Below are positions 9,837 through 21,880 of a stretch of DNA of 64,000 nt, piece after piece. The notes below the pieces were generated by a model. The model had not been told where the DNA came from, did not search any database, and worked only from the letters and a program-made list of their open reading frames with translations. Origin of the DNA: Fistulifera solaris (taxonomy: Eukaryota; Bacillariophyta; Bacillariophyceae; Naviculales; Stauroneidaceae); contig AP026126.1 in the NCBI GenBank assembly GCA_030295235.1, positions 496,001 through 560,000 of the forward strand, read 5' to 3'. Position 1 is the stretch's first letter; each line of letters opens with the position of its first letter. A program made the translations under genes and the position numbers.

Positions 9837-10175
9837 AATTCTCTTTCTATATGCTGTTTAAAGGACTTCTCCCTCGTATATTTCTTTTTACTTTACTGGT
9901 TGGTTTGCCCTTGAATCTCAACGAATGTACCAGGTATTGTTGCAAAATTTGCAGAAAAGATCTCACAATCGTTCCGGTACCAAATCAAGAGAATGCGTTT
10001 CTCAGATTTACTCCGTATTAAAAAGCACCGGTCCGTCTGGCGTCACACCTCCGCGCCTTCTTCGTTTTTCACACCACGTTTCATTTTTCATCTTCATTTG
10101 CATCACGAACACAATCACAAGACTTGTTTCCCATCGTAATTTACTTTTTTCGTGTTGTCAACAATTTATATTTTT

Positions 10176-10487
10176 ATGGAACAGCAACAAGAAATGTCTC
10201 AATTCATCCAAAGACTTGTAAATCACCTCGCGAATGAAGTACTCATCAAAGGACTAGCGAATTCGAAAACATTTCAGCGTTTCGCGGTGCGAACCGACAG
10301 TGCTCTGAAAGACCTTCATAAGGACGGAGCGCAGAAATTTGATACTGTGATTCGTACGGTTGTTACTGAGGCGACAAAGCCTACCACTGTCACCTCGTCA
10401 GGTCCGCCGCAACCGCCGCTGCGAGGGTTTCCTGGATTTGTTTCTGCGTTTTTCAAAGAATTAAGACGAGATTTGGGAATGAAATAA
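10176..10487 (+). CDS. Small hypothetical protein, probably conserved
   Basis: From ATG 10176 the frame encodes 103 residues. An in-frame ATG at 10152 would add only a few hydrophobic residues (MLSTIYIF). The body looks like a real protein: FIQRLVNHLANEVLIKGLAN then SKTFQRFAVRTD, a helical basic segment, a proline-rich linker (SSGPPQPPLRGFPGF) and a basic end (FFKELRRDLGMK). The size and composition recall small mitochondrial membrane-associated proteins, but no family is named. Upstream DNA (9837-10175) is an ordinary gap with no other gene. Confidence 0.5.
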   Translation: MEQQQEMSQFIQRLVNHLANEVLIKGLANSKTFQRFAVRTDSALKDLHKDGAQKFDTVIRTVVTEATKPTTVTSSGPPQPPLRGFPGFVSAFFKELRRDLGMK

Positions 10488-10689
10488 TCGAGGGAATTGT
10501 GTCGCTGTTGGACGACCGATCAATTGAGTCTAGATTTGCGGCAACAAAACCATGGCTTTGCGTATCGTCAATTCGTAAAACTTTTAGGAGCCATCCTTTT
10601 ACTATAATGTTTCATGCCACAATTCACGATGAATTATCATTTCCTAATTGCTAGATCTATGTCGTTGAAATACTTACGTCGTTATTATG

Positions 10690-13600
10690 TTACCGCGGGT
10701 ACCATCTCCCCTCACTTAGTCTCGCCACCGATTTTAACAGCCTGCGTAGTATAGCAACATCGCAATCAGATACATCATCAAACTTTTCCAAGATTTGATC
10801 CGTCGATGGGTTCCGTTGACGAACGAAATTCTTTATCCTGAGCAATAGATCAGCATATTTCTCCGTGTGTTCTGGATCCAGGCTCGGTCCAGCGGTTTCA
10901 ACGGCCTCTTTCTTTTGACGGATAGATGCAAGGACGTCGCGGGACGAAGAGTTAGGCCCTATACCTCTTCCCATCTCACCTAATGCTGGTCTCTTTGATC
11001 CGCCGAATCGCATAGGTGCGGTTTCATCTGTTCCTGTCCACGTCGGAGTAAATGGATCGTGATTACCAAGACTCTTCTCCAACGCTCGCACTGCCTCCTT
11101 CGCAACCCGCTTTGCGTGATCTTCCATCTCTCTTACAGTCACTGACTTGCGCGACGGATCGCCCTCTAGATAGTGATGATCAAAGACTCCTGCTAACCCT
11201 TTCGACTTCATCACTTTTCTCAGCGTTTCTTCGTTATCCGCATTAGCTGCGGGTCTCGCAGCTGCGTCATGGCGCACATCTTGATCCATATCGACAACCC
11301 CAACGCCTTTCGTAACCTTTCCCGTATCGGTTATTCCGACACCCCCGCTGCGTACGCTGGACGAATCAGCTGACAAAGAAAACAGATCATGAATTTCCCG
11401 CTGCGAGAAAAGACGTCTTTGTTTGGGGTCCTGTAGAATCTTATTCGATAAGGCCGTTTTAAAAATCTGGCGCTGGTAAATCTTTTCTTCAATGGTTCCG
11501 GCGCAAATAAGGCGATAAATCGTAACTTCTTTCTCCTGCCCAAATCGCCAAGCTCGTTCTCGAGCTACTCGTCACGATGTAAATGTTGTGAGAGATGGAA
11601 TCCGTATGCTTCGAGCACAATGCCTTTCGAGATTCCTTACCTTGAGCGTCTGTAGACGGGTTAAAGTCTTTGTTTGAAAGTGAAAGAAATGGATTAACGA
11701 AGGCTCGTGACTAGGCGCAGAAGAACACAACAAATGGCTCACCTGGGTCGTATAAGATTATTCTGTTTGCACCTGTGAGGTTGAGTCCGACTCCGCCTGT
11801 TCTAGTCGTGCAAAGAAGCGCAAAGTATGATTCGTCTGAATTAAATTCGTCGACGAGGCGTTGACGAGCTCCTACGTTGGTGTTCCCGTCAAGTCGGCCG
11901 AATTTCCATCCTTTTAGCAGCATAAAACGCTGAATTATGTCAAGCATCATCTTCCACTGACAGAAGATGAGCACGCGATGGCCCTGTTTGTTCCACAGAG
12001 GTAGGATTTTGGACAGTACCTCCAGTTTGCCAGATCTTTCCATTAGCGTTTCTTCGTCTTTCACGTCTTCAAAATCTGTCAAGGCATCTTCGCTGTCACT
12101 TTCGCGCCCCGGCTTGTTTGAATTTCCATTGTTCAAAAAAAGCTTGAAAAGACGACTCGTCGGGATCGCAAACCAGATCCGGATGATTGCAAATTTTTCT
12201 CAACATTGTGATGGCGGCTAGTAAACGGTTCGAACGCCCTCGTAAAAGGCCAGTGACATTATCAGATCGGATATAAGCTTCATACATATCTCTCTGACGT
12301 TGAGTTATACGACAAAATAGCACATGTTCCGTTTTGCTAGGCATTCTGCTAACCTCTTTGACTTCCTTTTTTTGACGTCTGAGAAGGTACGGATTGATAA
12401 GATCGCGAAGAGTCAGAGCGCAGCGATAGGCGAGCTGTACCTGCATAGGCGATGCATTCGAGTAACCACCTCGCTTTATAGGATCGCCGAACTCAGTTTC
12501 AAAAGCGGGCAGCGTTCCTAGTCGACCGGGATACACAAAATCAAAAAGAGACCACAACTCTCTGAGGTCGTTTTGAATGGGAGTTCCGCTCATGGCAAGA
12601 CGGTGGGGAGTACGAATCTTCTTGCAAGCCAAAGTAATCTCCGCATCAGGATTACGGATCTTTTGTGCCTCATCAAGAACGACATAACTCCAATTATGAT
12701 TTGCATAAATATCAGCATTTCTGCGGACGTTTTCATATGTGGTGACAACGGCGTACCCCGTACCACAGAAACAATGGGGTTCCATATTCTCGCGGTCCTC
12801 GGCGTCGATCGCTTCGTTAACACGGTCTACTCTGACTCTCTTAAGCCACTGATCCATTTTTCGCAGAAATGCTGAGGACATGGTCCGGGACTCCCCGTCC
12901 AATTCTCCTGAACTATGAATCACTATTCGTCGAATTCCCGGTGCCCACGTTGATAGCTCATTCAACCAGTGCTGAAGCATGGTCGCCGGCGCCACGACCA
13001 AAATTGATCGCAATTTCCGAGAAGCAGCCATCACCCCCAGAAAGGAGCTCACCTGCACTGTCTTTCCCTTTACATTAAATAAACGAAAGTTAGCTCGAAC
13101 TTCCTCTACATAAATCATTGAGCAGGCCACAATGACGCTTACCAATCCCATTTCATCGCCAATGATGCCACCAACTTGCTGTTGATGCAGTTCCCACATC
13201 CACTCCAGACTTTCGCGTTGGTAACCGAATAACCGGTTATTGATCCATGCTGGAATATAAAGCCCGCCCTGGAGCTTTCGCTCACCGGGCTGAGTGTCCA
13301 AGATGTCACGCTCTTTCATCTCCTTCATAATCGTCAAACCAGATTCAATCCAGTCGTCAACACGATCTGTGTAGCAATCTTCTTCATAATCATCTATACT
13401 TCGTGCGGAAATATGGGCAACTACAGTCACTCTTGGTCGTTTTCGAGAAAGTTTTGTAGTCTGTGGCCGTTTTGGCTGGGAATCGGTACCGGGGGTTGAT
13501 GTCGTGATGATCGCCGTACACGTTGACAACTATCCATGTGACGGGCGAGCTGTGTATCTCTGTCATCACCTTCAACAAGCAACAACTCTTGTGAACAAAC

Positions 13601-14399
13601 AGGGCACTTCAATGATTGGGTTTCTGAAACGACATTCGCATCTAAAGGAGTAGCGACGCCATCTGCGCCACTTTTCTGCTTCTTCGCTCGGTTCTCTTGC
13701 ATGTCGAACTCGGCTTCATCTGAAGATACGTCTTCATCGTAATATTCTGGTTCCGGTAGCAATTTTGGCTCACCTAAACGCTCTCTCCTTCTTTTTTTGG
13801 CGCTGTTCGCGAAGTCGACGTAATTCTTGCTTGTCTTTCACAGTGTCCTCGACTTCTTCATCGACTTGAGCAGATTGTTGTTCTTTCCTCTTCATCAGGG
13901 GAACACGCCGTCGATGTTTAGCAGCGACATCCACTCCTCCCGAGCTTCCTAGTTGTTGACGTTGCGGAAACGCGGAAGCAACACCTTCATGTTCCATTTG
14001 TGAATACCATTCAGACCTTTTCCTTTCCCATTCCACTTCATCACGCCGAACAGGCACATCAGTCACCCGGTCTGAAAGCAGCGCTAGTATCATTTGCTCC
14101 TGTAAATAAAATAATTCATTTCCCTCTTCTTTCTTTTGCTGCTTCCTTACATTGGATAGCACTCTGTACAATACTTCTATCGGAGGGTTGGAAGGTGCCA
14201 GACTGTTCAGACTCGGAAATCCTTTAGGAGAACTGTCGTCACTCAACGAAACCAGAGATGGAACCAATGCATGCGCAGCTTCTCGCAGAACCATGTCCTC
14301 ATAAACGTCCTGGTCCTGTAGCGTCGCAGCGACAGAAGCTAGAACATTCGCTTCGTCGTTCGAGTTGAACGCATGCCCTCCGGCACCGCCATTTGACAT
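10690..14399 (-). CDS. ERCC6: CSB/ERCC6/Rad26-like SWI2/SNF2 DNA-dependent ATPase
   Basis: Exons on the minus strand are 14399..13143, 13067..11743, 11667..11641 (27 nt) and 11564..10690, with introns of 75, 75 and 76 nt. Total about 1160 residues. The ATPase core is clear: GYQRESLEWMWELH, GDEMGL/GKT (Walker A, split by the first intron), VVLDEAQKIRNPDAEIT, SGTPIQNDLRELWSLFDFVY, LRKICNHPDLV, RVLIFCQWKMMLDIIQ, TRTGGVGLNLTGA, then DFNPSTDAQ from the micro-exon and ARERAWRFGQ. CSB remodels chromatin and starts transcription-coupled repair. An N-terminal CPVC...HMDSC finger (UBZ4-like) is an unusual addition. The frame needs single-base allowances at T13792-13798 and A12135-12141 (one base too many in each) and near 13470-13473 (one too few). 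All are homopolymers, so assembly error is likely. Confidence 0.9.
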
Positions 14400-15183
14400 G
14401 TTCGATAGTTGGTAAAAATACCACTATATTTTCAGCAGGTGGTCTCCAACTTTCGCTTTAGCAGTTACGACGTAAGACTGTATTCGTTTATTCATGTTGG
14501 CGTATCGCCATATTGTTGGGTTTGCTTGTTCCATTTTGATCATCAAAATCAGCCCGCGTACCTGGTACAAGTACTACGTATACTTGTCGTCATTCGTTGT
14601 TTTGGTACCGGTACGATAGAGTGTTGCACTGATCAGTCACGAGTCGTGTGTCGCGAACAAGTTATTGGTCAAGTTCGTTCCTTCATCAGCGTCTTTTATG
14701 GTCGTCCTTTGCATGACATGAAAAAATTCATCTTTGCCTGTTTCTTAGGTACTCTCACTAACGGAATAATCGGGAGCCGACAATGCTTGGTCGACCACCT
14801 AAGAAAACGAGACCAAATTCATGTGTTCTAATATGAGCTTTCGATTTGGGATAGTTCAGCCTAACTGGAAGTAACAAAACACTTGCTATTGCCGGTCATC
14901 TCAATAGTAAATTACAAATGACAAATTGGTCGGCCTCGATTTTTTGCATCGATAAATTGTTCCCGCTGATGAAGCTCGGAGTTTTGTACTATAGTAAAAA
15001 GTGTAGGCGACCTTTTTTCATGATTGGAATTTCAGTCATGAGTCGTTTGTCGCTTCATTTTCACATTATTTCAAGCAAAAGTACTGGTAATGTTGTCATT
15101 TTGAAGGGAGTACCTGGTAGTCTGCTATTATTTTGATTTGAAAAAAAGATAATTCTAATCTGGATATCGCTCAAATTTTCGCA
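14400..15183. promoter_or_regulatory. Divergent intergenic region with palindromic element and GTAC tract
   Basis: This gap separates the divergent CSB and bromodomain starts. It carries a GTAC-rich stretch (14557-14617), a half-site TCAGTCACGAGTCG (near 14634-14647), and a full palindromic element at 15019-15041 preceded by AGTGTAGGCGACCTTTTTTC, matching the copy at 42904-42946. No gene is supported; the open frames here lack any recognisable domain. Confidence 0.55.
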
Positions 15184-16167
15184 ATGAGCAAACCGTCAGA
15201 AGAAGGAGGAGCCCCATCGTACGAGACGACCGAGAATAAAGAGACTCCGTCCGGAAGTCCGGGAGGATCGACCAATGAACTAAATTTTTCCGCGGCAAAC
15301 AACAATGATTTACTTCCCGCTACTTTGTTTAGGATGACGAAAGGATTGCCACGAAGAGAGCTGAATTTGATGGTCGTAGAAGCAACTGAATGCGAAGAGC
15401 TGCTACAGAGCGACATTGCGCTTCTAGAGAAAGCCTTAGAATCTGGCGAAACAGACGAGGCAACTGATGAGCTTCTTCAGAACGTTTTGACACCTCTTGA
15501 TACATACTGGACAGCTTCTTCTCTTCTGGGGCGACTACGAGATGACTGGACACTCCCGAGTATACTTGTGGCAATGGAAGCGAATGAGAGCAATGAAAAT
15601 CTCAACATTTTAGAAAGTCAACTACGCTCCCCATCTTCGGATCCGGGCGCCCAAATTTTAATCGAAACTTTGGCAAATCCGATTTTTACCAAAGAACAAC
15701 CAAATACGACGACACTTCTGGGGTTGTGGAAGAAGATCTACAATCACAAAGCCGCATTTGTTTTCAAAAAGCCCGTTCGACCGGAAGAGGCCCCTGGATA
15801 CATTGAGCGAATTGTCTTCCCAATGGACCTTTCGATGATACGAAAACTTATCGTCGCGCGCACTATCAAATCCTATTCGGACCTTCATCAATATATAGGT
15901 CTCATTTCGCACAATTGCGTGAAATTCAATGGGAGAGAATCGGAATACGGACGTGTTGCTAGAGAGTTCGAAGCAGCAGCGGATGAGTTGATTCGCCAAG
16001 CAGTGGAAAATCATGGCATAGAAAAAAGCACAACAGAACCTACCGTTACGAATACAGACATAACCGCTGATGCGGATCCTACACAACGAGTCCCTAACCC
16101 ACCCGCTTCTGCCACTACCCAACCGAGCAAATATGAAGCTCCAACGATAGAAATGACTGCCAGCTAA
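15184..16167 (+). CDS. Bromodomain protein, BRD8-like
   Basis: An intronless 327-residue protein with one bromodomain at about residues 180-280. Landmarks: LLGLWKKIYNHKAAFVFKKP (helix Z), EEAPGYIERIVFPMDLSMIR (ZA loop with the P-M-D-L motif), YSDLHQYIGLISHNCVKFNG (helix B and the acetyl-lysine-contacting N) and SEYGRVAREF (helix C). The ANH...F..PV, APGY and PMDL arrangement is closest to BRD8, a NuA4/TIP60 acetyltransferase subunit. The N-terminal part (FRMTKGLPRRELNLMVVEAT) may be a complex-binding helix. The C-terminal tail is Thr/Pro-rich and disordered. A palindromic element lies about 145 bp upstream. The bromodomain is firm; the BRD8 assignment is an inference. Confidence 0.85.
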   Translation: MSKPSEEGGAPSYETTENKETPSGSPGGSTNELNFSAANNNDLLPATLFRMTKGLPRRELNLMVVEATECEELLQSDIALLEKALESGETDEATDELLQNVLTPLDTYWTASSLLGRLRDDWTLPSILVAMEANESNENLNILESQLRSPSSDPGAQILIETLANPIFTKEQPNTTTLLGLWKKIYNHKAAFVFKKPVRPEEAPGYIERIVFPMDLSMIRKLIVARTIKSYSDLHQYIGLISHNCVKFNGRESEYGRVAREFEAAADELIRQAVENHGIEKSTTEPTVTNTDITADADPTQRVPNPPASATTQPSKYEAPTIEMTAS

Positions 16168-16245
16168 ACAACTTAAAAATCACGGAGGTTGCATATCTAA
16201 ATGTAAAGCTTAATTGGCAACGCCTCGCTATCTTTTTGTTCGAAT

Positions 16246-19200
16246 CTAAGGATCCTCCATGTTTGTCGACGAGGAATCCGATTGATTTCTTTGGCTTAAA
16301 CGCTCTTGTTGGTCACGCAAATAAACTGCTTCACGATGGGCTTCTTCCAAAGAATGCTGTTGCTGGGCTTGAATCGATGCTGCAAAGCGTTGTCGAAGTC
16401 TCTCATCGTTGCTTAAAGTCACTTGCAAGCGATGTAAAGTACCCGCTGCACTTTGCTGAAGAACCTGGTCACTTTTGTAATTACTCAAACACCATTCGAG
16501 CATCTGATAACAATTTGGCGTCCACAGAAGAGCACCGTGGTAGTTCTGTGAGAGCGAAATATTATGAAGAACGAGGCACGCTCGATTGAGAATCGCCTCA
16601 CTTGAACAAAAATTCTTCATGGCCGCCACAACCAAACCGACAACGCGGCCGACGACGGCGTCTAACATCTCCTTCTCAGAAACATCCCCGCTCGCTTCTT
16701 CTTGATCAGCGCTTCGAACTGAAGGTATGACCAAATTGATCAAGGCAAATAGAGCACGAAACTGACCGTTGTTCAAAAACAAAATCATGAGATTCCATAT
16801 TATTAAAAATAAGATGCATTGAGACAGTGACAAATTCCTACCTGCACTTCAGCATCGTAAGGGTGTATCATCATTGCATTCGCTGTAGCCTGGATGCCTC
16901 CCAATTTCACCAGCATCTGCTTCTGAGCCGGGGCTAAAGCGATGTTTACTAGGGACCAGCAACTCATGGCCTGTAGCACACCGTCGTACTCAAAGCGTTT
17001 AATCGAATCCAGCATAACAGCAATGCCGCTCTTACCGCCCTGGTCCGTTGGTGTTCTTGAATCAAATATGCTTGACGCATTCACCATCGACGAGTGAAAG
17101 AGCATGCCCTCTCGTCCGCCTAGAGGACGAGCAAGCAGAACGATCGCATGGAATGCCGCCGTATGCAAAGGAGCGCTATCAGGGAAACGTACCATGGCGC
17201 GAAGAACGTTGTTTGTTAAGCCGGCTCTCTGCGCTGCTGATCTCTGATGCTCATTTTCCATAATCGGAGGAAGGACCTTTAGACACATGGTTTGGATTCC
17301 TTCAATGTCAGAAAATGCAGTCATCCAATTTACGATCGAGTAGAGCGCACATGACCACGGAAGATTGACATTTCCTGGGTCACCGGTCGCGGTCGGCCCC
17401 AAAAGGCGTTCAGTAATCATGGAATATCCATACTTCGGCTTCTTGGATTTTGACTCTTTAGATGCCATCGGGCGTTTTTTAGACAACTCCGTTCCTTTGG
17501 AGGCAACTGGAAGTGTTGATCCCTCCCGGACTTCTGTCATTTTCTTCGCCTGAACGCTGTCTTTTGGTATCAGTTCCTTCTTTATTTTACGGGCTTTCGA
17601 CAAGAACTCTCTGAGCCCTTTATCATCTCTTACTGTACCACTTTTGGAATTCGCCGACGTGAAAGAATCAATAGGGGGCGTCCTACCGTTGGCAGTATCT
17701 TCTTTAATTCTCTGCAAATACCTCATGCACTTGATAAACGACGTGTACATGAGTCTGAACTTTCCGAAAGTCCGCTTGAGCTCCACAGTGACATCTATCG
17801 GAAATGAATCTGTCGATTCATATCCGCTGTCGTCAAAGTCCTCTTGCACCTGTGCCTTGAAAGGTTCAAGAAGACAAAGAACTCGCCAAAGCTCTGGCTG
17901 GCGAGTGAAGGAAGTCAGCCAATCTTTTGATAGAGGGGCAATGAGAACATCCAATATCTCGGGAGGCTCGAGAAATGTCAAAACGTGAACCATTAAATCG
18001 CACCCTAGGGACATGATTCCTGTTTTCTTTCCATCCTGTAAGCTAAGAGCGAGTGATACAGTCTTCTCTTTCAAAGCGCTCTTCTTTGAAGCTGTGGAGG
18101 AATGCTGACTCTGCATAAGGGGCCACTTCATCGTCGATAATCCGCTTTGATCATGGACTTGGTTTCTCGCTTTCTTTAGATGTCCATCATCTTGGTCATC
18201 AGATGACCCGTCACCGTTCGACGAAGAGGTGATCGAAGGCGAGTCGGATGGCGATGAAGAACTTTGGCGAAACCCATTTGAGCAGCTCTCACCAGCCGAA
18301 CTAAAATCAGCAATGTCCGACGATACGGAAAAGATGACTCTTGCTTCTGCCTCAGCATCGGGCGCTTGGGATCTCCAGAAACCGTTTTCTGACTCTTTGC
18401 ATATCTCTGAGCTAGGTGCGACTCTGAAGAAGAAACGGAAGGCGATGAAGACGACTCCGGTTGTATACGATCATTGGATGAAGCCGACCCGGCATACCCG
18501 CCCTCAGTACCACTGCCCGACGATCCACCAGCGTCATCATTACTATCCCCATCCTCCTTTTCAGCGTCTTTCTCTGCTCGTTCTTGAATATAGCGAAAAG
18601 TACGTTTCCTCGATGTAATAGTGTCCTTGAGTTCAGCCTGGGATGAAGGTCGCTTTGTACTTTGCTTTGCTTTACGATGATGTGTATTGCGGACTGCAGA
18701 ACCGGTCGCCCACTGATTTAAAGTTCTTTTGATTGTATGATAGCCGGGCTCGTGGTGAGGCTGTACAAGTTTTGTGCGACCATCAGAATCTCCTCCGCTT
18801 CCGGAAGACTCCGAATAGGGTGGTGGTAGATGAGCTACAACAGATGAGTGTTCCGTCGAGCTCTTTGTTGAAACTCTATCGTCTCTCAGAGCAGGAAGGC
18901 CGATCACGTCTGACGATTCACCACTCGGTTTATTTTGGCGGCTAAAATGGTGATGATTATGCGTAGTAGTAGTCAAACACTCGTGCATGCCTCCCCGTGA
19001 CTGATTCTCTCGAACATCATCACTCGAAGATGAATTGTTGTGTGATGAATTCGATGCACCCGCCCATTGCCTTGTGCTCTGTTTCTTTACATCGTCGCTA
19101 GATGATGTTGTGTTGGCGGAAGTAATGACTGCAGGGTCGCCATCTTTAATGCTTCCACCGGATGATGAATCGCCCCCTTCTTCGAAGCTACTCACACCAT

Positions 19201-19402
19201 CAGCTGCCGATCGTTTTGTACAGGAAAACAATGAATCGCCGCCGTTGAAAATATCCAATAGCCTCTCTTGTGAATCATATTTCTTATCATTTGTATCCGT
19301 GGATTCCGTACCGCCCAGCTGCTCGTCTCGAGCAGTTCTATTAATACGTTTCCGTGTCTCGTCCATCTCTGGAAATCCACCTACTTGGACTGCTTTGTTC
19401 AT
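16246..19402 (-). CDS. F-box/ARM-repeat protein
   Basis: Two exons, 19402..16842 and 16761..16246, join across an 80-nt intron at EVQ/FRALFALINLV. The total is about 1025 residues, with one missing base allowed in the AAAA run at 18329-18332. That keeps the Ser-rich N-terminus continuous (ESSFSVSSDIADFSSAGES) instead of ending at 18176. The first ~420 residues are low-complexity Ser/Asp/His and basic. An F-box-like segment follows (DLMVHVLTFLEPPEILDVLI with LWRVLCLLEPF). Later helical repeats read as ARM/HEAT (IVNWMTAF, VLPPIMEN, TAAFHAIVLLAR, CWSLVNIALAP, CLVLHNISLS). F-box proteins bridge SKP1-cullin ligases to substrates, and the ARM repeats would be the substrate platform. No specific orthologue is recognised. 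Confidence 0.75.
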
Positions 19403-20210
19403 AGGGAAGTAGAGAATACCCGTTTATTGGTTGTGTGTTTTGTTTCAAAAAACTGCCTTTGGATGAGTTACTTTTATTTATGAGTGAATGGAGTAAACGC
19501 TACACATCAAGGATCATGCGATCAAACCATCTGGCAACCTGATGGCTCGAAGAAATGGCAATCACAGTGTCGAAAGACACGAATTTGCGGGCCATCGGGA
19601 AGGCGGCTGTTTGCCATCTGTTTTCTCCGGTCCCATTCATCTACTTTTGGAATCATACAAAGTAAAGACAAATCTGAGTCTATAGTGGAAATTTCGTACT
19701 TCGCCGCACTGGTAATAAAACTGGAAGAGTTTTTCGCTTTGTTTGATGTATGTTGTACGGCGTACGTCAGTATACGACGGCAAGTGAAGTTCACCTCGGC
19801 GAATGTGCATCTGTCGGACAGCTGGTGTTCTTCAGTTGTCCGTCTTTCTATCTACTACGAGAAAAAGGAGTCCCGCCAAAATGTTTCTGACCGTGACTGA
19901 AACATAGTATTGAAGTAAATAAAGCCTCATCTTCATTCCCGAATCCAATGATTTTCTTTAACACACTTTTAGAAAGCTAGGGAGATTCATTAGCGAAGAC
20001 GACTCTATTTCACATGCCTGTACAAATATTTGACAAACGCATCCGCTGTATTTCGTCTGATATGTCTTCAATCAAAATAACTAATCGATGGTATCATCAA
20101 ATATCACCAAGCTGCAACAGATAAAACATCAACTTAATCAAAAGTGAGTTATCCATCGAAGTCTATTTTGTTTTAGGTTTGGTACGTTGAGATACTTGCT
20201 TTGGTATCAT
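19403..20210. other. Intergenic region between F-box/ARM start and DOT1-like 3' end
   Basis: About 0.8 kb with no gene I can support. A half-match to the palindromic element (CCGTGACTGAAAC, near 19891-19903) is present. The open frames on both strands lack domain signal. Confidence 0.4.
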
Positions 20211-21349
20211 TCATTTGAATCGCTTGCCACGCGTGGCTCGCCCCGAATCAACGCATTGCTGTAACTGCTCTGTGATATCGTCCTTTAATGCATGTAATCC
20301 CGAGTCGACGCGTTTATCAAGATTCTTGAAGAGTGGATCGCAGCTCGTAATCTCTTCTCCGGTATGGGTTGTGCGACGGTATAAATAAACCGTGTGTCCT
20401 TCCTTCGAACCGTGCATCGACGTAGGTGCTTGAGCTATTAAGACTACATCGAATTCGTACGAATCAATAATATCCTTTGGACCATGGTAACAAATCAAGT
20501 ATGGGGAATCACTGCTGTTCCACATTGCAGCAAGGTGTATCCACAGCGAAGGTGGAAAGCTTACGAAAGAGTAGAATTTGTCAGTCAATGCAAAACGACA
20601 ATTGTTGCACATCACGGTTTCCCTTACCCAATACTAAACATGTACACGTGCGTGAACGGATTAAATGAGTTAGCTGAGCGGATATCTCCGCACTCGAAGA
20701 CACACCGATGAAGAATAATCTCGTCATCGTACGCTTCATCGATATCTTTTTCTTCCTTTACAGCAGCATCGAGGACACCTTTCAAACAGGTCATGCCGAG
20801 AATCCATCGTGCTTGTTCGATCTCGATCCCATAGCTCAGCTTCACTCCAGGATCCTGACAGACATGCAAATTCGGTTTGCCGATTCCGCTACCAACGTCA
20901 ATGAATTTGCTGTTACTGTTGAAATTCATGTGCTGTTTCATCAAATTTACGACCTTCTGCATCGATGACATGGTCAGCTCTCCGTAGATCGGTCCATGGG
21001 ATCCATTACCTCCAATTGAACCCGTCAGCTTTCGAATGATACCGTAGACTTTGCGAACGTTTGGCTGGATGTTGATTTCGTCGACAAGACGGCCAAAGAT
21101 CAGCTTTTTCTTTGCTTTCGGTTCACTTCGTTTCGGGGTAGCACGAGATCTACTTAAGAATGAACCCTCCGTGTCCGCAAATAGGTTTCGGTTTACAGTA
21201 CAAATCACGCTTTCACTGATATCACTAGCAGCGAGAGAAGGGGTGGGAGTAACGACATGTTTTAGCTCTTGGTCGCCGACACTTTCGCCCTTGATCTTGC
21301 GTCGCTTTAGCGGCGTCTCGTCGTTTCCAATGGTCACACCTGTCTTCAT
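20211..21349 (-). CDS. DOT1-like histone H3K79-type methyltransferase
   Basis: Exons 21349..20628 and 20559..20211 join across a 68-nt intron (GTAAGG donor) to give 356 residues: FTHVYMFSIG then FPPSLWIHLAAMW. A basic, nuclear-type N-terminus (PLKRRKIKGE) precedes a class I AdoMet-binding fold: GPIYGELTMSSMQKVV, then KFIDVGSGIGKPNLHVCQDP (the D-x-G-S-G-x-G motif I) and LSYGIEIEQARW, matching the DOT1 order D-G-S-G-G then Y-G-I-E. A later strand reads VVLIAQAPTSM. DOT1 methylates H3 lysine 79 without a SET domain. The C-terminal tail is basic (RATRGKRFK). DOT1-like proteins are expanded in diatoms, and target specificity cannot be read here. Confidence 0.75.
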
Positions 21350-21880
21350 TCTTTTAGTCTGATTTCGTTGCTATGATTGTCAGAGCAAATGGAGATTTAC
21401 TCTTTTTTTGAAACACGATGACTTACGAGGGTTGCGGCTTTGGTGGCAATAAACGAAGGAAAAAAAGCGATGCAACTCAAGAAGCGCGGCTGGCGATTAT
21501 GAATAAATCGAATCCAACTGAAATTACTATGTTTCATACATAGATAAAAAAGTACAATACTTACCGTTGCCAAAGATACATACATGTTTTAAGCCGATAA
21601 TAGTAGTAATGATATGTACACTTTTTACCGACCTTACCACCTTACCATTCATTTGTCCTTCGTGATGAGTGATAATGATGATTTTTCGTGGATTATGATA
21701 CATGAGCACTTAAGACTTATTAATAATTAACAATAATGAATGAAATTGCATATGAAACTGAAAAAGAATGCTGATTTTAGCTTTCAATGGCGGGTCCAAT
21801 ATCACTGCTTTATCTTTTCAAAGGTTTACGCCGTTATCATCATATATTTTTCACATCAAGCCCCATCTCTCTTCGCTTTG
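21350..21880. other. Intergenic region, A+T-rich
   Basis: About 0.5 kb of A+T-rich DNA between the DOT1-like start and the 3' end of the LPA1-like gene. No gene, RNA or repeat was recognised. Confidence 0.4.
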
